This document shows positions 41,584-48,297 of a DNA stretch of 64,000 nucleotides, in pieces. The notes under the pieces are model-generated. The model did no database searches. It was not told the origin of the DNA and worked only from the letters and a program-made list of their open reading frames with translations. The stretch's first letter is position 1, and each line of letters opens with the position of its first letter. Source of the DNA: Bacteroidales bacterium (lineage in GTDB: Bacteria > Bacteroidota > Bacteroidia > Bacteroidales > F082); NCBI GenBank assembly GCA_016290215.1, contig JAEETH010000007.1:39465-103464 (forward strand). Reading direction: 5' to 3'. A program made the position numbers and the translations under genes.

Positions 41584-43488
41584 ATGAAAACGCTATTCAG
41601 ATTAAGATACAACAGTCGCTGGGGCGAGGAATTGTTCCTCACAGGAAACAGCGCAGAATTAGGCAAATGGAACACGAACAAGGCCATTCCGATGGAATAT
41701 GCGGGGCCTGGAATTTGGTCGGCCTGTGTAGAGACGTTGCGCGCAACGTCTCTACAAACGGTGGAATACAAATATTTCATCCGCGAAAACGGCCAAATCC
41801 GTTGGGAGGACGGCCCCAACTGCATCCTGCCCGAGGGCAAAGACCACGTTTGGGATTGGTTTGGCCTCACCGAACGACAGACCATGAAAGGCGTGGCCGT
41901 GCCATTGTTCAGCCTTCGCACAGAGGATGATTTCGGCATCGGCGAATATGCTGACCTGCCGAAATTGGGCAACTGGTGCGTAGCCAATGGACTGAAAATC
42001 ATCCAAATCCTGCCCATCAATGACACGACGGCACACTACGATTGGCGCGATTCTTATCCTTATAATGCCATTTCGGCTTTTGCATTGAACCCGATTTACC
42101 TTAATCTCAAGCAATTGGGCATCAAGGAGGACGCAACTTTCAAACGAACAAGGACGATGCTCAACAAAGAGGAATCCGTCAACTATCCCAAGGTGCTGAA
42201 ATCCAAATGGAAATATTTCCAAATCGCCTTCGAGCAACAATGGGAATCGCTGAAAGAAACCGCCGAATTCCAACATTTCTGCAATGAAAACGAAGACTGG
42301 CTCCCCGACTATGCCCAATATTGCGCCGAGCGCGACGGCAACGGCACAGAAATCCATCTTTTCCTACAATACCACTGCGACAAGCAACTGCGCGAGGCCG
42401 TCAAAGCATTGCACGACAAAGGTTTGCTACTGAAAGGCGACATCCCCATCGGCGTGAATCCATCGGGAGTGGATGTGAAATCGCATCCTGATTTGTTCAA
42501 CCTTGATGTGCAAGTCGGTGCCCCGCCTGACGACTTCGCTGCCGAGGGACAAAATTGGGGTTTCCCATCCTACAACTGGGAGGCGATGGCCAAGGACGGC
42601 TACGCCTGGTGGCAACGCCGCCTGCAAGTGATGGCCCGCTATTTCGACGCCTACCGCATCGACCATATCTTGGGCTTTTTCCGCATCTGGGAGATTCCCA
42701 AGTCGGCTAAGTCGGGCTTGTTGGGACACTTCTCTCCTGCCCTACCTTTAAGCATAGAAGAAATTGAAGGCCAAGGCTTCCATTTCGTCAAAAGCAAACA
42801 CTTGAAAAAAGGCATCGATACCCTCTTCATCCCTGTCCCCAACGAGAAAGACAAGTACATCCCTCGCATCGAACTTCAAAAAACCAAGGCCTACCACTCC
42901 CTCGGTGACGACCAAAAACAGGCCATTGATGCCCTCTATGAGGACTTCTATTTCCATCGCCACAACGAGTTTTGGAAGCAAAAAGCCTTGGAAAAACTGC
43001 CCGCCTTGGTCAACGCAACGAAGATGATTGCTTGCGGCGAAGACCTCGGCATGATTCCCGCTTGCGTGCCTGAAGTGATGCAGGAGTTGGGTATCATGAG
43101 CCTTGAAGTGCAACGTATGCCTAAGGTGTTTGGCCATCAGTTTGTACAAACAGAAGACTTGCCCGAGAATTGTGTCTACACCACCGGCACCCATGATATG
43201 CCCACCTTGCGTGGCTGGTTGGCCGAAGACCGTGTGCGCACCCGCCAGTTCCTCGACAGCCTCGACCTCGATGACCGCAAAATCACCGACAAGACCCTCA
43301 AAAAGATACTGGAAAAGCATTTTGACAGCCCTTCAAAATGGAACATCTATCCTTTGCAAGACCTCTTAGACTTGAACGAAAAGAATTGGTCGCCCAACCC
43401 TGCAGATGACCAAATCAACGTCCCCGCCAATGCCAAAAACCAGTGGAAATGGCGAATGAAAATTTCTTTGGAGGACTTGTCATATTGA
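41584..43488 (+). CDS. malQ: 4-alpha-glucanotransferase (amylomaltase) with N-terminal CBM20, 634 aa
   Basis: GH77 enzyme that transfers glucan chains during glycogen and maltodextrin use. Residues 1-95 form a starch-binding CBM20-like domain (LTGNSAELGKWNTNKAIPM, VEYKYFIRENGQIRWEDG). The catalytic barrel has nucleophile Asp360 (YRIDHILGFFRIW), acid/base Glu486 (CGEDLGMIPACV) and Asp538 (TGTHDMPTLRGW). Many Bacteroidales MalQ proteins are ~890 aa with two such binding domains; this one has only one. Residues 49-58 (VETLRATSLQ) are encoded by a perfect 30-bp palindrome at 41727-41756 inserted in the CBM20, next to a conserved VEYKY strand. All catalytic residues are intact. Confidence 0.92.
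   Translation: MKTLFRLRYNSRWGEELFLTGNSAELGKWNTNKAIPMEYAGPGIWSACVETLRATSLQTVEYKYFIRENGQIRWEDGPNCILPEGKDHVWDWFGLTERQTMKGVAVPLFSLRTEDDFGIGEYADLPKLGNWCVANGLKIIQILPINDTTAHYDWRDSYPYNAISAFALNPIYLNLKQLGIKEDATFKRTRTMLNKEESVNYPKVLKSKWKYFQIAFEQQWESLKETAEFQHFCNENEDWLPDYAQYCAERDGNGTEIHLFLQYHCDKQLREAVKALHDKGLLLKGDIPIGVNPSGVDVKSHPDLFNLDVQVGAPPDDFAAEGQNWGFPSYNWEAMAKDGYAWWQRRLQVMARYFDAYRIDHILGFFRIWEIPKSAKSGLLGHFSPALPLSIEEIEGQGFHFVKSKHLKKGIDTLFIPVPNEKDKYIPRIELQKTKAYHSLGDDQKQAIDALYEDFYFHRHNEFWKQKALEKLPALVNATKMIACGEDLGMIPACVPEVMQELGIMSLEVQRMPKVFGHQFVQTEDLPENCVYTTGTHDMPTLRGWLAEDRVRTRQFLDSLDLDDRKITDKTLKKILEKHFDSPSKWNIYPLQDLLDLNEKNWSPNPADDQINVPANAKNQWKWRMKISLEDLSY
41727..41756. repeat. Perfect 30-bp palindrome inside malQ
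   Basis: Arms TGTAGAGACGTTGCG (41727-41741) and CGCAACGTCTCTACA (41742-41756) are exact inverted copies with no spacer. It keeps the frame and has the same TGTAGAGACG ends as the palindrome class in the surface-protein gene. Confidence 0.9.
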
Positions 43489-43733
43489 AAAATTTGCCTA
43501 TTTTTGTAGCGAAAATATTGCCGCAACTTTTTCGCCGCAACTTTTTCGCTATAAAAAACAAGGCGATTTCTGGAAAAATTTCCAACCATTATTACACTTA
43601 AAATAATAACAATCAATACATCATGTAGTATTCTGACATTACAGAAATAAGTTCCATAACCGAAAAGCAACACAAAAACACTTAAAACAGCCTCAAATTA
43701 TAGGCAAAATGTAGTCCTAATCAGCAAAAAAAT
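43489..43733. other. Intergenic stretch with an orphan -7 box and short tandem repeat
   Basis: TATTTTTGTAGC at 43499-43506 is a good promoter, but no gene starts for 360 bp. GCCGCAACTTTTTC is then repeated in tandem (~43520-43548). The rest is AT-rich with no feature I recognise, leading into an ATPase-gene fragment. The promoter may have served a lost gene or a non-coding transcript. Confidence 0.4.
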
Positions 43734-43832
43734 GCCTCCATTATCATCCTTTTGGACAAAGAACTCATCACCGAGGACGAGGAATGCTATAGCGTTTATG
43801 ATAGGTTTTTTGGGCTTTGGCTGAGAAGATAA
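43734..43832 (+). pseudogene. C-terminal fragment of an ATPase-type gene
   Basis: A start-less frame reads IILLDKELITEDEECYSVYD then RFFGLWLRR and a stop. The end matches the pattern (L.EKDLI......YEVYDPFF..WL) at the C-terminus of DUF234/AAA archaeal-type ATPases found in Bacteroidota. The Walker motifs and everything upstream are missing. It sits immediately before a toxin-antitoxin-like pair, which suggests decay of an earlier mobile or defence gene. Confidence 0.5.
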
Positions 43833-43855
43833 AGTTGTGGTTTCAGAAATTTGTC

Positions 43856-43863
43856 TAATTTTG
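43856..43863 (+). promoter_or_regulatory. -7 box TAATTTTG for the AbiEii pair
   Basis: TAATTTTGCAGC ends 4 bp before the ATG at 43868, another very short or absent leader. Confidence 0.55.
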
Positions 43864-43867
43864 CAGC

Positions 43868-44221
43868 ATGATGAATAAGGCACAAAGCAAAAACGGACAC
43901 ATTGGGGACAAAAAACGTATCCTTTGGCGGCAACTTGAAAAGATGGGCTGCCTGTGGTCGTATGCCAAAAACCCAAAACATATTGATGATGACTTGCTCA
44001 TCGAGAAGGCTTTGCTTTACCTTGAGTTCGAAGACTTGCACAAGTTGAGCGCACTCTACCCTATGAAACGAATTCAAAATGTTTGGCGCGAACGCCTTGT
44101 TTCTCAAGGCGATTATTACGGCATCATCAACTGGCTGCTGGCAGTCATGTTTTTCGACATCAAGAAACCGGACAAATACTTGAAACAATATGGGAAACCA
44201 AGACTGGAAATTAGGGCTTAG
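43868..44221 (+). CDS. Putative antitoxin partner of the AbiEii-type protein, 117 aa
   Basis: A mostly helical small protein (KKRILWRQLEKMGCLWSYAK, DDDLLIEKALLYLEFEDLHKL, MKRIQNVWRERLV) with no domain I can name. It is translated just ahead of, and overlaps by 32 bp, the nucleotidyltransferase gene at 44190, which is the usual arrangement for an antitoxin before an AbiEii/AbiGii-type toxin. It may bind the toxin or its promoter. It differs from classical AbiEi (no obvious winged-helix plus large C-domain, and far shorter). Function inferred from context only. Confidence 0.6.
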   Translation: MMNKAQSKNGHIGDKKRILWRQLEKMGCLWSYAKNPKHIDDDLLIEKALLYLEFEDLHKLSALYPMKRIQNVWRERLVSQGDYYGIINWLLAVMFFDIKKPDKYLKQYGKPRLEIRA

Positions 44222-44870
44222 AGAGGAGACAATTCCCGTTTTTGAAGCAGTTTCAAAAATGGAGATTGTTAAAGGCTTATATCTTTGCGGTGGCACAGCA
44301 CAATCTTTGCAAATGCAACACAGGAAGAGCGAAGACCTTGATTTTGAACTGTTAGGAACGCGGAAAGAACGCCCCTTACTTGACTTTTCAGCTATTTCTA
44401 ATGAGGTTTCAAATGTTTTTCCTGCTTGTAAAAAAGAGTTCCTATCAAAAAACCAACTTCAAATCTTTGTGAACGGAAATGTAAAGTTGTCATTCTTCAG
44501 ACCAGAAAACTCTGTTCCAGAATTAGGCAAGGGTTTCGTTTACAACAACATAGTAACACCGTCACTGCAAGAACTCCTTGGCATGAAACTGTTCACTATT
44601 GCGGTACGCAGTGCCTTCCGCGATTATTATGACATCTATGCCTTGCTGAAAGATGGATTTGACTTGGCCAAGGGCGTTGACTATGCGGGCCGATTCTCAC
44701 GCCACACCATTCATTCCAAGTTCATTTACAGCATCTTACTGAATGAAAACTATTTCCATAAACCCGCTGAATTCTCTTTACTTGAACCAAAATATGAGGT
44801 TTCGACAGAGGACATTGCAGGTTTTATTAGACAATATATTGAAGAACATGAAATAAGAATAAAAAAGTAA
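44190..44870 (+). CDS. AbiEii/AbiGii-type nucleotidyltransferase, 226 aa
   Basis: Minimal nucleotidyltransferase fold: YLCGGTAQSLQMQHRKSEDLDFEL carries the GG-(T/S) loop and the D-x-D metal pair (E/D-DLDF), followed by LGMKLFTIAVRSAFRDYYDIYALLKDG, the conserved K and RD.YDI..L. motif of the AbiEii family. These toxins transfer nucleotides (for example to tRNA ends) and block growth, giving phage-exclusion or maintenance. The start overlaps the upstream partner by 32 bp, implying translational coupling. AT-rich relative to neighbours, in keeping with acquisition. Confidence 0.85.
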   Translation: MGNQDWKLGLREETIPVFEAVSKMEIVKGLYLCGGTAQSLQMQHRKSEDLDFELLGTRKERPLLDFSAISNEVSNVFPACKKEFLSKNQLQIFVNGNVKLSFFRPENSVPELGKGFVYNNIVTPSLQELLGMKLFTIAVRSAFRDYYDIYALLKDGFDLAKGVDYAGRFSRHTIHSKFIYSILLNENYFHKPAEFSLLEPKYEVSTEDIAGFIRQYIEEHEIRIKK

Positions 44871-44883
44871 CTAATAAAACATC

Positions 44884-45729
44884 ATGAAATTCAAGCCCTA
44901 CAACCATAGCGAAGCCGCACTCAACGAGCGCATTGCTTTGATTCTCAACGAAGAGAAGAAAAAAGGTCACGAAAAAGATGCTCTGCGCACCATCTTCCAA
45001 AGCATCGACTTCACCACCTTGGAAGCCTTCGACAACGAGGCTAAAATCAAGGACTTCTGCGACAAGGCCCTGGCCTTCCCCAAGCAGAAACCCCACCTCA
45101 GCGTGCCCGCCATCTGCATCTACAGTCCTTTCATCCGTCAGGCCAAGAAGCAACTTGAAGGCAGTGGCATCCACGTGGCCACGGTGGCCTGCGCCTTCCC
45201 CTCGGGCATGATGCCCTTCGACCTGAAGGTCAAGGAGGTGGAATACTGCGTCAACGAAGGTGCCGATGAGGTCGACATGGTCATCTCGCGCGGCACGTTC
45301 CTCGCCGGGCGTTACGACGAGGTCTTCAACGAAATCAAGACCATCAAAGAGACCTGCGGCGACAAGGCAAAACTGAAAGTCATCCTTGAGACGGGTGAGC
45401 TGAAGACCGTTGAAAACATCCGCAAGGCCAGCGAACTGGCCATCCTCGCCGGTGCCGACTTCATCAAAACCTCGACGGGCAAAGTGCCAGTAGCCGCCAC
45501 ACCTTTGGCTGCCATCGTCATGATCGACACCATCAAGGAATACTACGAGGCCACGGGCAAAAAGGTCGGCTTCAAGCCTGCAGGTGGCATGAAAGTGCCG
45601 GACGACGCCCTCACCTATTATTATTTAGTGAAAAACATCCTCGGCGAACAGTGGCTCAACCCGAACCTCTTCCGCGTAGGCACGAGTCGCCTCGCTGGAT
45701 TGATTTTGGAACAGATTAATAAATGCTGA
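44884..45729 (+). CDS. deoC: Deoxyribose-phosphate aldolase, 281 aa
   Basis: DeoC cleaves deoxyribose-5-phosphate to glyceraldehyde-3-phosphate and acetaldehyde through a Schiff base. Motifs present: DEVDMVISRGTFLAGRYDEV, KVILETGELKTVENI, and ADFIKTSTGKVPVAATP, whose Lys is the Schiff-base residue, then KPAGGMKVPDD. The first ~60 residues are a helical extension seen in longer DeoC forms (281 versus ~220 aa). It comes 13 bp after the AbiEii gene but is a housekeeping gene. Its last codons (NKC stop) overlap an inverted repeat at 45723. Confidence 0.93.
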   Translation: MKFKPYNHSEAALNERIALILNEEKKKGHEKDALRTIFQSIDFTTLEAFDNEAKIKDFCDKALAFPKQKPHLSVPAICIYSPFIRQAKKQLEGSGIHVATVACAFPSGMMPFDLKVKEVEYCVNEGADEVDMVISRGTFLAGRYDEVFNEIKTIKETCGDKAKLKVILETGELKTVENIRKASELAILAGADFIKTSTGKVPVAATPLAAIVMIDTIKEYYEATGKKVGFKPAGGMKVPDDALTYYYLVKNILGEQWLNPNLFRVGTSRLAGLILEQINKC

Positions 45730-45807
45730 ATGCGGAATTATGAATGCGGAATGTCGCGATGCGCTGTTGGGCTTCGCCCCCATTCAGCATTCCTCATTCA
45801 GCATTTC
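45723..45807. repeat. ATGCTGAATG / CATTCAGCAT inverted repeat after deoC
   Basis: Arms ATGCTGAATG (45723-45732) and CATTCAGCAT (~45798-45807) enclose repeated GAATGCGGAAT words and a small GGG-CTTCG-CCC hairpin at ~45769. The 5' arm includes the deoC stop codon. Confidence 0.6.
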
Positions 45808-45824
45808 GAATTAAAAACACAAAT

Positions 45825-46235
45825 ATGGCAACAATAAAAGGAACTTATAAGGGCAATCTCCGTAACGAGATGACCCATGTGCAGTCGGGCAACACCATCC
45901 TCACCGACGCACCCACCGACAACCACGGCAAAGGCGAAGCCTTCTCACCCACCGACCTCGCTTGCGCAGCCCTCGCCGGCTGCATGATGACCATCATGGG
46001 CATCAGCGCGCAAGGCCACGAATTCGACATCGACGGCACCACCTACACGGTGAAGAAGACCATGAACGCAGACCCGCGCCGCATCGGGCAGATCGACATC
46101 GTGTTCAACTTTCCCGCCAAGGAATACACCGAGAAACAGAAATCCCTGCTGTGGGCTGCCGCCGAAAGCTGCCCCGTGGGTCGCTCACTGCACCCCGATG
46201 TCATCGTCAACATCACCATGAACTTCCAAGGCTAA
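45825..46235 (+). CDS. OsmC family peroxiredoxin-like protein, 136 aa
   Basis: OsmC/Ohr fold: Cys in DLACAALAGCMMTIMG (~45) and the second redox Cys in AAESCPVGRSLHPDV (~115) give the Cys pair that reduces organic hydroperoxides. The IDGTTYTVKKTMNADPRRIGQI strand-turn is typical of the YhfA/OsmC branch. Start is the ATG at 45825; an upstream frame runs through repeat DNA and is ignored. Its stop overlaps the next start (TAATG), so the two genes are translationally coupled. Confidence 0.88.
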   Translation: MATIKGTYKGNLRNEMTHVQSGNTILTDAPTDNHGKGEAFSPTDLACAALAGCMMTIMGISAQGHEFDIDGTTYTVKKTMNADPRRIGQIDIVFNFPAKEYTEKQKSLLWAAAESCPVGRSLHPDVIVNITMNFQG

Positions 46236-46615
46236 TGGAATACGATATGCTAAAGGGACTCCGCCATAGCGAGAAACTCGTGGTGGAGCACAAAGACACC
46301 GCCGCTGTCTATGGCTCGGGTGCCTTAGAGGTCTTTGCCACCCCCGCCATGATTGCGCTGATGGAGAAGACCTGTTTGGAAAGCGTCGCAGACAAGATTG
46401 GCGAAGGCAACACCACCGTGGGCATTGCGGTCAACATCAAGCATTTGAAAGCCAGTCCAGTGGGTTCAACTATTCGTTGTGAGGCCGAACTCGTCGAAGT
46501 GGACCGCCGCCGCTTAGTCTTCGAGGTTAAATGCTTTGAAGGCGAGACCCTTGTCGGCGAAGGCCTCCATGAACGATTTGTTGTTGACAGCCAAAAGTTT
46601 ATGTCCAAGTTTTAA
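46235..46615 (+). CDS. Hotdog-fold thioesterase (FlK-like), 126 aa
   Basis: A short hotdog protein: LKGLRHSEKLVVEHKDTAAV, a helix GALEVFATPAMIALMEKTCLE, TTVGIAVNIKHLKASPVGS and GETLVGEGLHERFVV. The arrangement matches the fluoroacetyl-CoA thioesterase-like family, which usually removes CoA from small or aromatic acyl groups; the Thr/Glu/His residues expected in that family's catalytic centre are partly visible (T of FATPAM, E of EKTC, H of LHER). Real substrate unknown. Coupled to the OsmC gene through overlapping stop/start. Confidence 0.85.
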   Translation: MEYDMLKGLRHSEKLVVEHKDTAAVYGSGALEVFATPAMIALMEKTCLESVADKIGEGNTTVGIAVNIKHLKASPVGSTIRCEAELVEVDRRRLVFEVKCFEGETLVGEGLHERFVVDSQKFMSKF

Positions 46616-46616
46616 A

Positions 46617-46684
46617 CCGGCCCTTCGACAGGCTCAGGGACCTTGCCGTATAAGCGAAGGTCGTTGAGCTTGTCGAAACGCCGA
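46617..46684. repeat. Family E intergenic inverted repeat
   Basis: GGCCCTTCGACAGGCTCAGG is followed 20 bp later by its diverged inverse GGTCGTTGAGCTTGTCGAAA. This intergenic copy shows what the coding insertions look like when whole. Confidence 0.8.
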
Positions 46685-46689
46685 CAAAA

Positions 46690-46762
46690 TTTTAAATCAT
46701 TGAATTTTGAATCTTTGAATCTTGAATCCTTAAATTTTGAATCTTTGAATCTTGAATTTTAA
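46690..46762. repeat. GAATCTTTGAATCTTGAATC low-complexity repeats
   Basis: Direct repeats of TTGAATCTTTGAATCTTGAA upstream of the TSCPD gene; complementary in style to 18530-18606. Confidence 0.6.
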
Positions 46763-46768
46763 ATAACC

Positions 46769-47023
46769 ATGAAATACACTTACCGAACCCAAGGCACGTG
46801 CAGCCAAGCTATTGAGTTTGAAATTGAGGACGGCATTCTGAGGAATGTGCAGTTCTATGGCGGCTGCAACGGAAACACACAAGGCGTGAGCGCTTTGGTG
46901 GATGGCATGAAAGTTGATGAGGTACTCCAACGTTTGGAAGGCATCCGTTGCGGTTTCAAAAACACCTCTTGCCCCGACCAACTTTGCAAGGCTATTCGGA
47001 AGGCGATGGCAGTTGAGAGTTGA
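46769..47023 (+). CDS. TSCPD domain protein, 84 aa
   Basis: Small Cys-containing domain: TYRTQGTCSQAIEFEIEDG, FYGGCNGNTQGVSALVDGM and NTSCPDQLCKAIRKA, the TSCPD signature of this family. Four Cys (two in C...GGC, two in SCPDQLC) look arranged to bind a metal, as in the C-terminal TSCPD domain of vitamin B12-dependent ribonucleotide reductases, but stand-alone versions like this have unknown function. The ORF ends in a tract of GAGAGTT repeats at 47015-47066. Confidence 0.88.
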   Translation: MKYTYRTQGTCSQAIEFEIEDGILRNVQFYGGCNGNTQGVSALVDGMKVDEVLQRLEGIRCGFKNTSCPDQLCKAIRKAMAVES

Positions 47024-47066
47024 GAGTTTAGAGTTTAGAGTTGAGAGTTGAGAGTTGAGAGTTGGG
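47015..47066. repeat. GAGAGTTTAGAGTT short tandem repeats
   Basis: About eight copies of GAGAGTT/TTAGAGTT in direct order after the TSCPD gene, partly covering its last codons. Confidence 0.6.
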
Positions 47067-47126
47067 AGAGGTCATACAATTTAAAAGACATTTTTGCGTT
47101 ATAGAACAGATTAAAAACTAACGAAT

Positions 47127-48227
47127 ATGAAAAAACACATCTTTTCGGTGGCGATTTTGGCACTTGTTGTCACGCTGACCACCTTCACCAGTTGCAGAAA
47201 ACCCAAGACTGAGGACAACACTCCCGCCAAGGAAGGTCTTTATTTGGGCATTATCGGTTTCAACCAGGAGCTTTACACCATGCCTTTGGGTCTGCTCAAC
47301 CAAGACACGAAACATAACTTCGAGAATTTCGTCGACGGCCTCACCATGCAAGACGGCACCATCCTTTATCATGCCGTTAACACAGGCCTCAACAGTTTAG
47401 CCAAAGCCAAGGTGCCTGAGAATCTGATTAATGTCTCGGTGGTGACCTTCACCGATGGCCTTGACCAAGGCTCCATCGCCCTTTCCGACTACAACTCGAG
47501 CAGCGAATACCTCTCGGCTGTCAACACGAGGATTACAAACGAACTCATTGGTGGCAACCACATTTCAGCCTACTCCATCGGTGTTCGTGGTTCGGACATG
47601 GACGATATAGAAAGCTTCAGGAACAACCTCAACAAGCTTTCCAGCGACCCCGCGCATAATGTGTTTGAAGTCAACAACATGAGCGAAGCCTCTGAGAAGT
47701 TCGCCCAAATCGCCCAACAGCTATACAACCAAAGCACGTTCTACAACGTCACGCTGAAGCTGCCCGTACAAGACAACAACACCCTCATCCGTTTCACCTT
47801 CGATAACGTGAGCAATGCCGCCACCTCGCAATGCTACATTGAAGGCACCTATATCCGCAACAACGGCCTTGCACAGCTGACTGACATCCATTATGTTGGC
47901 TTGGAGTGCATGTCGGGCTACACCATCACCGGCGCATCAGAAAGCATCTTCAACGTGTTTTCCTTCAAGAACCTTACCGACCTGAGCGGAAACCAGATCA
48001 GCACTGATAATGTGAGTCAATGGAAGTGGAACGAATCGACACAAAACTGGAACATTAACAGTGAGTTCTCACAATCGCACAACACTGAGATTGTCAACGA
48101 ATACAAGAGCGCCATGATCATGCTCGTACTCGACTGCTCCAACTCGCTCAGCAACGACTTCACCAACATGAAGACTGCTGCCAACGGCTTCATCGAGACC
48201 TTGAGCGGAAACTATAACGGGAGATAG
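47127..48227 (+). CDS. VWA-like lipoprotein, 366 aa
   Basis: Lipoprotein signal with Cys23 (TTFTSC). Residues ~35-210 have von Willebrand factor A-like features: a first strand, YLGIIGFNQEL, helix DGTILYHAVNTGLNSL, VVTFTDGLDQGS strand (metal-site-like Asp) and AYSIGVRGSDM. The first DxSxS metal motif is not in the usual place; instead MLVLDCSNSLSND near residue 335 reads like a displaced or circularly permuted DxSxS. The central beta domain (~205-310) is unknown. Role unknown, perhaps adhesion or envelope complex assembly. Confidence 0.65.
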   Translation: MKKHIFSVAILALVVTLTTFTSCRKPKTEDNTPAKEGLYLGIIGFNQELYTMPLGLLNQDTKHNFENFVDGLTMQDGTILYHAVNTGLNSLAKAKVPENLINVSVVTFTDGLDQGSIALSDYNSSSEYLSAVNTRITNELIGGNHISAYSIGVRGSDMDDIESFRNNLNKLSSDPAHNVFEVNNMSEASEKFAQIAQQLYNQSTFYNVTLKLPVQDNNTLIRFTFDNVSNAATSQCYIEGTYIRNNGLAQLTDIHYVGLECMSGYTITGASESIFNVFSFKNLTDLSGNQISTDNVSQWKWNESTQNWNINSEFSQSHNTEIVNEYKSAMIMLVLDCSNSLSNDFTNMKTAANGFIETLSGNYNGR

Positions 48228-48247
48228 TCTGTTGGACTATGACTAGT

Positions 48248-48297
48248 GACAATGACCATGGCCGCTTTCACAATGGGTCGTGGTCATTGTCATTTAT
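48248..48297. terminator. Hairpin between convergent genes
   Basis: GACAATGACCA (48248-48258) pairs with TGGTCATTGTC (48281-48291), followed by ATTT. Position between the convergent lipoprotein and GH16 genes suits a bidirectional terminator. Confidence 0.65.

Noticed and set aside
45962-46234. Upstream extension of the thioesterase frame
   Set aside because: Overlaps the OsmC gene out of frame with His/Arg-rich sequence; the family N-terminus starts at 46235.
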